NCBI RefSeq assembly: GCF_923868895.1
Contig: NZ_OV350343.1
Span: 2,418,001 to 2,482,000, forward strand
Source of the DNA: Halomonas sp. TD01
Lineage (GTDB): Bacteria; Pseudomonadota; Gammaproteobacteria; Pseudomonadales; Halomonadaceae
Reading direction: 5' to 3'
DNA: 64,000 nucleotides
Positions 25,415 to 32,086 of this stretch are shown in pieces. The position numbers and the translations under genes are program-made. Positions within the stretch are counted from its first letter, which is position 1; each line of letters opens with the position of its first letter. The notes under the pieces were generated by a model that was not told where the DNA came from, did no database searches, and saw only the letters and a list, made by a program, of their open reading frames with translations.

Positions 25415-26042
25415 ATGTTTCCATTAGAGGTGTTGGCTACATATACACTGGCATGTTTGCTGTTAGTGATTTCCCCTGGGCCAGATAACATGCTGGCGAT
25501 AGGACGAGGTTTAAGCCAAGGCAGATTGGCCGCAACCGTTTCTGGCTTATCGTCTGGAATGGGAATTCTATTTCAACGTGCTAGCGGCGACATTTGGGCT
25601 GACTCTTTTAATTCAAACGTCCGAGCTAGCCTTCTATGTGGTCAAGATTATTGGTGCGGGCTATCTCATTTGGTTAGGCGTTAAAGTCCTTCGGTCTCGA
25701 AATCTATTTTCCTTAGAGCCTGCAAAAAAACAGTCTTTAAAAACCGTATTTTCAACGGGCTTCCTTTCAGCGGCACTCAACCCTAAGCCGGGTATGTTTG
25801 TGCTCGCGTTTGTTCCTCAATTCGTAAACCCTAATCTGGGATCTGTGACTTGGCAAATGATTGGCTATGGGGTCTGGTTTGCGGTTTTAACAGCGGTAGG
25901 TTTCAGCCTTATGGGCGTGTTTTCATCTAGATTATCAGAATGGCTGAGAAACAAACCAAAATTGGTTTCTGGCTTAAATATTGGGGCAGGCGTTACGTTT
26001 GTATCGTCGGGTCTGGCTGTGGCGTTCATGAAGCAGAGGTAA
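25415..26042 (+). pseudogene. LysE/RhtB family exporter gene broken by a frameshift
   Basis: The first frame (25415-) reads the family N-terminus (TLACLLLVISPGPDNMLAIGRGLSQGRLAATVSGLSSGMGIL) with AAGGAGATGAC before the ATG. The second frame continues the same protein (VLAATFGLTLLIQTSELAFYVVKIIGAGYLIWLG, then LNPKPGMFVLAFVPQFVNP) to 26042. The frames join if one A is removed from TTTCAACGTG at about 25575. The complete protein would be about 208 residues, normal for RhtB. All other features are intact, so the break is either recent or a base-call error. Confidence 0.85.
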
Positions 26043-26254
26043 AAAGCGTGCTTCATGAACCATTACAAGCTCCACTACTAGCGGGATGAGCGGATCTGAA
26101 TCAGTCACTGGCCGCTGAGGTATAGAGAAAATCGCAAAAAACTGCCCGAGGTCATGCCCGTAGCCTAAAGTGCTATGGGGCAAGCGTAGGACTCAACGGA
26201 TTTAACTGCTAGGCTAATTTTACTAGAGCGAACAACGCCGCAGGGAACAACCTA

Positions 26255-26533
26255 ATGCAAAATGCCCCACGCATTGAGCTTCACCCTATTAGCCAACGCG
26301 TGCAGGCGCAGGTTGACGGCACGTTAATCGCCGACTCCACCAATACGCTTGAACTCCGCGAATACGGCTACCCACCACGCCACTACTTCCCACGTGAAGA
26401 CGTGAGAATGGATTTACTTACTATTTCAGAAACCACCACGTATTGTCCGCTCAAGGGTGATGTCACCTACTGCACACCGATGTGGCGTGGAGCGATGACC
26501 AGCAGCCGATACGCTCAAAAAATATGGATCTAG
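26255..26533 (+). pseudogene. DUF427 protein gene, 3' end damaged
   Basis: Residues 1-72 match DUF427 (PF04248): VDGTLIADSTNTLELREYGYPPRHYFPREDV and TTTYCPLKGDVTYC. Normal members then continue with a segment ending AWSY-x-x-P and LAFYPDKV. Here the frame instead runs into 20 unrelated codons and a stop. A shift of one base after 26470 restores DVAWSDDQQPIRS, so a frameshift is present, and the last 20-30 family residues are missing altogether. The AT-rich lipoprotein cassette begins immediately after, which suggests the tail was lost when that DNA came in. Confidence 0.6.
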
Positions 26534-26561
26534 ATATGTTGTGAAAATATGAGGATGTTTC

Positions 26562-27479
26562 ATGAAGATTGCGTGGATTATTCTGATAATGTTCGTGCTG
26601 GCTGGATGCGCGGGAAATAGATATGGCGAAGTAGCAATCGGGTCACATAGCGTTTGGTGCAATGAAAGGTATTTGCCGGAAAGAGATTCGATTGAAACAG
26701 TACAAGACGAGCTGCATCTCGATGTCGCAAAGAATGGATATCTGTATGCCTTCTTGGGCGCTTATGCATTCCAAAAAGATAGCAAAGGTGGTTCAGACCA
26801 TCTATTTGTATTGCCAGAGTATATTGAAAGAGTTGAATCGCTTTCTGAGCAGGATGATGAGACAGGGTTCGAAGCTGAGGTCTTTAAGGTATATTCCAGT
26901 CAGAGCAATCTATTTGAGGTTGTAATTGTTTTCATTGGCTCGAATGATATGGCTGATTGGAGAACAAATTTTTCTTTTATAAATCGACGTCAGTATGACC
27001 AAGCAAGAAATTATGTACTTAATGTTGAGAAGGAGTTTCCGGAGATGAAGTTTGTCGTTGCCGGATATTCACTGGGTGGTGGATTGGCAGTTCACGTAAC
27101 AAAGCATGAACAAACGAGTGCCAAGGTTCAGCAAGCTTGGGCTTTTAACTCAAGCCCAAAAACATGGGGTGATGGAAGTAATGATGCTCGAATTTGGCAG
27201 GCTTCTATGTCACGTGATGCGCTTAAGATCGCGAGGTTGCCCATATTTCGGGTTCTTCCTGGGGTATCTAGAATTGGTGCAGGAAGCGGTCAAAGGGCGG
27301 AGAATTACTATCTAGTTGAATCGAATCGTGTTTATGCTCATTTTAGATGGGTTCTAGCGAGAGATATGTTGCACGTGGCTGACTTAGCTTTATACAAAGA
27401 AGGCGTTGAGGAAGAGTCATCAAAACCATTACATCTACTTAAATTATCTTCGTTCGCTGCTTGCAATGCCGCCCTCTAA
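26562..27479 (+). CDS. lipase-like lipoprotein (alpha/beta hydrolase)
   Basis: This 305-residue protein has a lipoprotein signal (LAGC, Cys16) and so is membrane-anchored. A GYSLGG segment (Ser about 170) after FVVA is the nucleophile elbow of class 3-type lipases, and VIVFIGSNDMADWRTN could provide the oxyanion region. The region is AT-rich compared with the surrounding genes and its codon use differs. The stop codon lies inside the left core of an attC-like site, as in integron gene cassettes. The substrate is unknown; a phospholipase or esterase is likely. Confidence 0.7.
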   Translation: MKIAWIILIMFVLAGCAGNRYGEVAIGSHSVWCNERYLPERDSIETVQDELHLDVAKNGYLYAFLGAYAFQKDSKGGSDHLFVLPEYIERVESLSEQDDETGFEAEVFKVYSSQSNLFEVVIVFIGSNDMADWRTNFSFINRRQYDQARNYVLNVEKEFPEMKFVVAGYSLGGGLAVHVTKHEQTSAKVQQAWAFNSSPKTWGDGSNDARIWQASMSRDALKIARLPIFRVLPGVSRIGAGSGQRAENYYLVESNRVYAHFRWVLARDMLHVADLALYKEGVEEESSKPLHLLKLSSFAACNAAL

Positions 27480-27551
27480 CAATCGGCTGCACAGCGGCCT
27501 ATTTCCCGCCGCTTCGCGGCTCTAAATCGGCTCGTGAGCCGGGCGTTGAGC
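27474..27551. other. integron attC-like recombination site
   Basis: This 78-bp site starts with CTCTAAC and ends with GTTGAGC. The right core fits the consensus GTTRRRY; the left core differs from RYYYAAC at one base. Inside them AAC-AAT-CGGCT-G-CAC pairs with GTG-AGCCG-GGC-GTT, with 3-nt spacers and a single unpaired G, the usual asymmetric bulge of attC. The central part has a GCCGC-TTC-GCGGC hairpin as in several cassette attCs. The stop codon of the lipoprotein gene lies within the left core. The call is by eye. Confidence 0.55.
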
Positions 27552-27561
27552 CTGTATAAAA

Positions 27562-27964
27562 ACTCCGCTGACGGCTAAGTTTTGGTAGGATCGAGAAAAA
27601 ATACGAGGAGTGGTCAGCATGCCGCGCTTCAAGGCTTATAGCTACGATCAGAACGCTATGGTGGTGATCAATTACCAAGATCAGATCCAGCTAGGCACCT
27701 TTGAACACGCTGTGCACTACCTGATCGACTGGATGAAGCATCGAGTCGATAGCCCCCCAGGGGCAAAGAAGTTTACAGCCATCGTATGTCAGTCGTGGAG
27801 CCCGTCTTCGGCAACATTGGCACAACGAAAAGGCTGAACCGCTTCAGCCTTCGGGGTAAGAAAAAAGTGCAAGGTCAGTGGCAGCTCTACTGCTTGGTGC
27901 ACAATATTGAGAAGTTGGCGAATTACGGCCACTTGGCCGCGTCATGAAGGGCCTGGAGCGGAGT
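27562..27964 (+). mobile_element. internally deleted IS1182-family element
   Basis: From 27619 the frame gives the IS1182-type transposase N-terminus (MPRFKAYSYDQNAMVVINYQD, then GTFEHAVHYLID). It then jumps straight to the C-terminal part (MKHRVDS, RMSVVEPVFGNIG, RLNRFSLRGKKKVQGQWQLY, CLVHNIEKLANYGHLAA, stop 27945-27947), with a frameshift near 27770. A full transposase is about 450-500 aa, so more than 300 internal codons are missing. ACTCCGCT (27562-27569) and AGCGGAGT (27957-27964) are an inverted pair and likely mark the ends. It is inactive and lies just after the attC-like site. Confidence 0.7.
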
Positions 27965-28043
27965 ATGTTGCTTTTTAAGAGCAAAAGGCCGTCTTCAACA
28001 AGCTTTAGCTGGGTGCCCAAGTGGCTAAATACCGATATTAAGA

Positions 28044-28071
28044 TTACTCAGTCAGATGACCGGCTGAGTAA
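28044..28071 (+). terminator. hairpin, possible terminator
   Basis: TTACTCAG (28044-28051) and CTGAGTAA (28064-28071) form an 8-bp stem with a 12-nt loop, followed by AT-rich sequence. It lies between the IS remnant and the DUF4365 gene. Confidence 0.4.
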
Positions 28072-28168
28072 ATAAATTAAGATGATAGGAGGTGGAGACG
28101 GCTCGAAATCGGTTTTTTCTACAGTCTCGTTATTCATCCTAGACTTCAATCGGCTAACAAGGATTAAC

Positions 28169-29029
28169 ATGGCAAAAAGAACGAACAATCATAAATTGGG
28201 TGACTTAGGCGAACTTAAGGTTAGAATGATATTTTCTGAAGCAGGGTTTGCTATATCAGAGATGTCAAAGGATTATGGCGAAGACTTTTTCGTATTTGGT
28301 GAAGACGCTGGTGTTATTGAGCCTTTCAGGATCTACGTTCAAGTAAAAACATCTGAAAAAAATGATCAACATAAGTCTGATTGGACAATTTACGAAGATT
28401 GCTTAACTGTTCGAAATTGGATTATTGGAAATGATCTTACAATTCTTGTTCGCCACAACAAAAAGTCAGGTGAATATAAATTTTGCGTTCCAGAGGATGA
28501 GGTTGAATATTGGAATTTACCATTTATTAAAGATAGTGATATTGCAATCAACTGTAACGAAAACTTTGATGCTGAAGCAGCAAAAAAATTGATGTGGATG
28601 GCTCGAATTAGACATTACGATAGGATTGTCAAAATTACTCAGCCAAATGAAATGGGAGAAGATACGTGGAATGATATTCCTAAATACAGGCTATTTTGTT
28701 TGGAGCTGTTAGTTAGACTTAAACTCATGGATCCTGTGAATCTTCATCTGAATAACGAGACATATCTGAAACTCGCCAATATCGCTGGAGAAATGATTGA
28801 CGATCATGAAGATTCAGAAGATATGAGTGCAGTTGAAAAGTCTAGATATGCAGCAAGCTTTTTATTAGTGGTAGATCAATTGGAAAAAGTTAGTGGATAT
28901 TCAGTTGGCATGAGTCAGTTTTTATTAGACTCTTGCGCTTGCTTACTAGTACAACTGATGTTTCACCGTGAAGAAGTTGCCATAAAAGAGCTCCAAGAAC
29001 TAGCATCAACCTTGAGGCTATCTACATAA
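28169..29029 (+). CDS. DUF4365 domain protein (PD-(D/E)XK nuclease-like)
   Basis: This 286-residue protein has an N-terminal DUF4365-type domain: GDLGELKVRMIFSEAGF (Glu15), KDYGEDFFVF (Asp35, Asp39) and RIYVQVKTS (Gln58-Lys60). This E...D...QxK arrangement is the active site of PD-(D/E)XK nuclease folds. Residues about 110-286 are a helical domain that I do not recognise. The start at 28169 has AAGGA 6 nt upstream; the frame reaches back to 28082. It is AT-rich, unlike the neighbouring chromosomal genes. The stop codon abuts a long palindrome. DUF4365 proteins occur in mobile and defence contexts, but no second component is seen. Confidence 0.65.
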   Translation: MAKRTNNHKLGDLGELKVRMIFSEAGFAISEMSKDYGEDFFVFGEDAGVIEPFRIYVQVKTSEKNDQHKSDWTIYEDCLTVRNWIIGNDLTILVRHNKKSGEYKFCVPEDEVEYWNLPFIKDSDIAINCNENFDAEAAKKLMWMARIRHYDRIVKITQPNEMGEDTWNDIPKYRLFCLELLVRLKLMDPVNLHLNNETYLKLANIAGEMIDDHEDSEDMSAVEKSRYAASFLLVVDQLEKVSGYSVGMSQFLLDSCACLLVQLMFHREEVAIKELQELASTLRLST

Positions 29030-29116
29030 TAATTCGTTTCCATTGATAAAATACTGTCACGAATTTTGGTACCTAAAATGTCGTGCCAGTATTTGTAACT
29101 GAACTCGGCGTTATAT
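29024..29116. other. large imperfect palindrome after the DUF4365 gene, candidate degenerate attC
   Basis: The inner part (29048-29093) is a palindrome of about 23-bp arms centred on GGTACC, with a few mismatches. Outside it, ATAAT-AAT-TCGTTT on the left faces AACTCG-GCG-TTAT on the right, in the order expected for attC core and spacer, with the left AAC changed to AAT. The layout resembles longer attC sites such as Vibrio VCRs, but the cores are poor matches, so a plain terminator or MITE is also possible. Confidence 0.3.
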
Positions 29117-29405
29117 CAGTTCCGCCTAAAATACCGTTCCTGGCCGATAGCGGCCAAGCCAACTTTGGTGATGCAGAGTTGCATATCCGAGAATCATGGC
29201 ACTGAATGCATCTGTTGCCAGGGAGAGAATTGCTTAGCCTCTGCTGTTTAGGTGCGTTGTTATTATCTGTATCAACCTGATGGTCGAGAGGAAATTGAAC
29301 TGACGCCTGATAGCGCCATCGAAGGAAATATCAGATAAAGATCGGCTTTTGCTGACAAGCTATTACTACCCGTTCTTGCAGGATGGGGTCTTCGCGGAGA
29401 ACTTT
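29117..29405. other. intergenic region after the DUF4365 gene
   Basis: It contains TTCCTGGCCGATAGCGGCC (about 29127-29145), a short inverted sequence with a relative (CTCCTGGCCGAAGACC) at 29665-29680. No gene is supported. Confidence 0.3.
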
Positions 29406-29573
29406 ATGGACTACGAACATGCAATTGTGAAATTCGAAGACGGGATTGGCATCCTGTTCTGCAACGGCTGCGGCATTATCATCGCTGAGGGTACCCAGCA
29501 TGAGGATAGAGAGCACTACTGTACCATGTGCATGAGCGGCAATTGTAAAGCAAAATTCAAGGACGGAAACTGA
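29406..29573 (+). CDS. tiny zinc-ribbon-like hypothetical protein
   Basis: This is a 55-residue frame with GGAG 6 nt before its ATG. It has two Cys pairs (FCNGCG and YCTMCM) separated by GTQHEDREH, a spacing that suits a zinc ribbon. A longer frame starts with TTG at 29349 but lacks a ribosome binding site. I do not recognise a family. It could be a small regulatory or toxin/antitoxin-like protein, but nothing shows that. Confidence 0.45.
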   Translation: MDYEHAIVKFEDGIGILFCNGCGIIIAEGTQHEDREHYCTMCMSGNCKAKFKDGN

Positions 29574-29678
29574 CATTTCCAGACCGCCACGCTCCGCGTT
29601 TTAGGGAAGGGGGCGTGGAATAGATGTTGTGAACATCATTAATCTGAAAACTCTTTAACATCCGCTCCTGGCCGAAGA

Positions 29679-29710
29679 CCGACATTACCAGCACCGCTAA
29701 TGTCGGTTTT
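29679..29710 (+). terminator. intrinsic terminator
   Basis: CCGACATTA / TAATGTCGG is a 9-bp perfect stem with a 10-nt loop, followed by TTTT. It lies downstream of the AT-rich island and just outside the recD stop codon. Confidence 0.75.
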
Positions 29711-29722
29711 GATGACAACCTT

Positions 29723-32086
29723 CTACATCCCACTCACCCTCATCACTTCCCTCGTCACCGCCTCATTCAACACCCCGCGTTTGGCTTCCATCACCGTGAG
29801 CCAGTCGCGGGCGCGGGTGATGCCGGTGTAGACCAGCTCGCGGGTGAGAATCGGGTTGATCGTCGGCGGTAGCAGCAGGGCGGTGTGTAAGAACTCCGAG
29901 CCTTGGGATTTGTGTACCGTCATCGCGAATACGGTTTCTACCGCGTGTAGGCGGGAGGGCAGTACCCAGCGGATGGGTTTATCGGCATCGCTCGTGGCAC
30001 TTGATGAAGGAAAGGCCACTCTCAACAGTTTCTGTTGCGGATTGCGGGGATCCGGCACGGCCAGGGTGATGCCGATATCGCCGTTCATTAGTTTTAGGCC
30101 ATAGTCGTTTTGGGTGACCAGTACCGGGCGGCCTTCATACCAGCCTTTCTCTAACGTGTAGTCACTGCCAAACAGCAGCTTTTCGCTGCGCAGGGTTTTG
30201 GCGATATGCAGGTTTAAGCCTTCTACTCCCCAGGGGCCTTTGCGCAGCGCGCACAGCAGTTGAAAGTGGCTGTAGGCGCTTAGTACCTCAGAAGCCCAGG
30301 CGTTATAGGCCGCTGGGTTGTCCTCAAACGATTCCCCACGCGGGCGCTGTGCGTTCAGCACCTTTAGGTAATGGCGATAGCCAGTGGGCGGGGCGATGGG
30401 TTCATTTTTGTGGTTGGTGCGGCCTTCACCTCCATTGAGAAACTTATCCGCGCTGCCGTGAATCACCAGCTTATCCAGCGCGGTGTCCTCAGCAAGCGTT
30501 AGGTGGTGTAAGTCTGGGTAGCCGTGGCGCAGCACGGCGCTAACGGCCTGCTGTTTTTCCCAATCAGTTTGGGCATGGCTGGGCTGGTTAATCGCCTGGG
30601 CCAACTGGCCGATGCCGCTGTGTTCGTTAAAGCGGTGGCTTACCCGCAGCATGGTAATGGCTTGGTCGAGCGGCTGGCCGTCAGCATCCAGGTACTCGGG
30701 TGGCAGCGGCTGGCCGGTGGCGCTTTCCAGCCATTGGGCGGTTTCTGGGGTGTAGTGGGCGGCTTCGGCACGGCGGCATAAATCGCCGAGTACCGAGCCA
30801 GCCTCTACCGATGCCAACTGGTCTTTATCCCCCAGCAGCACGCACTGTGCATTGGCGGGCAGGGCGCTCAGCACGGCGGCCATCATTTCGATATCCACCA
30901 TAGAGGCTTCGTCGATGACCAGTACATCTAACGCTAGCGGGTTGGCGGCGCTGTGGCGGAAGTGGCGGGTGTCGGGGCGAGCGCCTAGTAAGCGGTGGAG
31001 CGTGGTGACTTCAGTTGGGATGGCGGCTTGAAGCTGCTCTGGGGCCTCATCTTCGTCGACGTGTCGAACCAAAGCTAAAGCTCCCTCCCACAAAGCTCCT
31101 TCCAATAAGGTGGTTAATCCTTTGAAGGGAAGTTGGCTGACTTGCCCAGCGATGGATTCATTCAGGCGGGCAGCGGCTTTGCCGGTGGGGGCGGCTAGGC
31201 GAATGCGCAGCGGTTGGCTGGGTGAGTGAGCCAGTTGCAGCGTTTGCAGCAGGGCGAGCAGGCGCACCACGGTGGTGGTTTTGCCGGTGCCGGGGCCGCC
31301 GGTAATAATGCCGAAGCGGCTGCGGGCGGCCAGCGCACAGGCGGTTTTTTGCCAGTCGAGATTGCCGCTTGGCTTGAACAGAATATTCAGGGCCTGGGGG
31401 AGAAGACCGGGGTGACTATCGTCACCCATCGCCCAATAAATTGGCCTCCTACAACGGTTATCAGTTGCCGTCGTGGCGTTATCATTCACTGCCTGTGTGT
31501 GTGCGGTGTTTTCATCTTCTAGGCGGCTGGCGATTTGCTGGTGCAGGGTTTGCTCGTACTGCCAGTAGCGGCGTAGGTAGAGTCGCGTGTCTGAACCTGA
31601 GTGATTAGTCACTACCACCAGCGGTGTGTTGCCGGGGCCTTCGCTGGTGAGCAGTGGGTGGTGCAGCGCGGCTTGCCATTCGCTTAGCGTAAGCGTTGCC
31701 AGCACATCGCTGGGCAGAGGTGGCGAGTCGGTTAAATCATCCCCTTCTGGTGGTAGCGAAAGGGCGAAATCTGGTGCGTTAAGCGTGGCGGTTAAGTCCA
31801 GACACACATGCCCTCGGCCTAGCTGGTGGCTGGCCAGGGCGGCGGCTAACAGCAGCAGCGCGGGGGCATCCGGTGCTTCTGCCGCTAAAAAGCGCACCAG
31901 AGCGCGGTCTAAATCGCGCAGCCAGCCCCTGGCTACCCAGCGCTCACATAGGGTTAGCAATTCAGTGGTATCGCTTAACGCAGGGTGAGCGCTCACTGGC
32001 GCGGGGGCCAGTGAAGGCTGGGCATCCTGTGTTTCAACGGCATCGCCAAACAGGTCGAAGGTGTGGGTGTCTTTGGGCTTACTCAT
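29723..32086 (-). CDS. recD: exodeoxyribonuclease V, RecD (alpha) subunit
   Basis: RecD is the 5'-3' helicase of RecBCD, which processes double-strand breaks and foreign DNA. The 787-residue protein is longer than the 608-residue E. coli protein. It contains GGPGTGKTTTVV (Walker A), VLVIDEASMVD (Walker B), GDKDQLASVEAG, and near the C-terminus AMTVHKSQGSEF and LVYTGITRARDWL. Its ATG overlaps the recB stop codon by 4 bp (ATGA-type), so the two are coupled. It is the last gene of the recC-recB-recD unit. Confidence 0.95.
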   Translation of the reverse strand: MSKPKDTHTFDLFGDAVETQDAQPSLAPAPVSAHPALSDTTELLTLCERWVARGWLRDLDRALVRFLAAEAPDAPALLLLAAALASHQLGRGHVCLDLTATLNAPDFALSLPPEGDDLTDSPPLPSDVLATLTLSEWQAALHHPLLTSEGPGNTPLVVVTNHSGSDTRLYLRRYWQYEQTLHQQIASRLEDENTAHTQAVNDNATTATDNRCRRPIYWAMGDDSHPGLLPQALNILFKPSGNLDWQKTACALAARSRFGIITGGPGTGKTTTVVRLLALLQTLQLAHSPSQPLRIRLAAPTGKAAARLNESIAGQVSQLPFKGLTTLLEGALWEGALALVRHVDEDEAPEQLQAAIPTEVTTLHRLLGARPDTRHFRHSAANPLALDVLVIDEASMVDIEMMAAVLSALPANAQCVLLGDKDQLASVEAGSVLGDLCRRAEAAHYTPETAQWLESATGQPLPPEYLDADGQPLDQAITMLRVSHRFNEHSGIGQLAQAINQPSHAQTDWEKQQAVSAVLRHGYPDLHHLTLAEDTALDKLVIHGSADKFLNGGEGRTNHKNEPIAPPTGYRHYLKVLNAQRPRGESFEDNPAAYNAWASEVLSAYSHFQLLCALRKGPWGVEGLNLHIAKTLRSEKLLFGSDYTLEKGWYEGRPVLVTQNDYGLKLMNGDIGITLAVPDPRNPQQKLLRVAFPSSSATSDADKPIRWVLPSRLHAVETVFAMTVHKSQGSEFLHTALLLPPTINPILTRELVYTGITRARDWLTVMEAKRGVLNEAVTREVMRVSGM

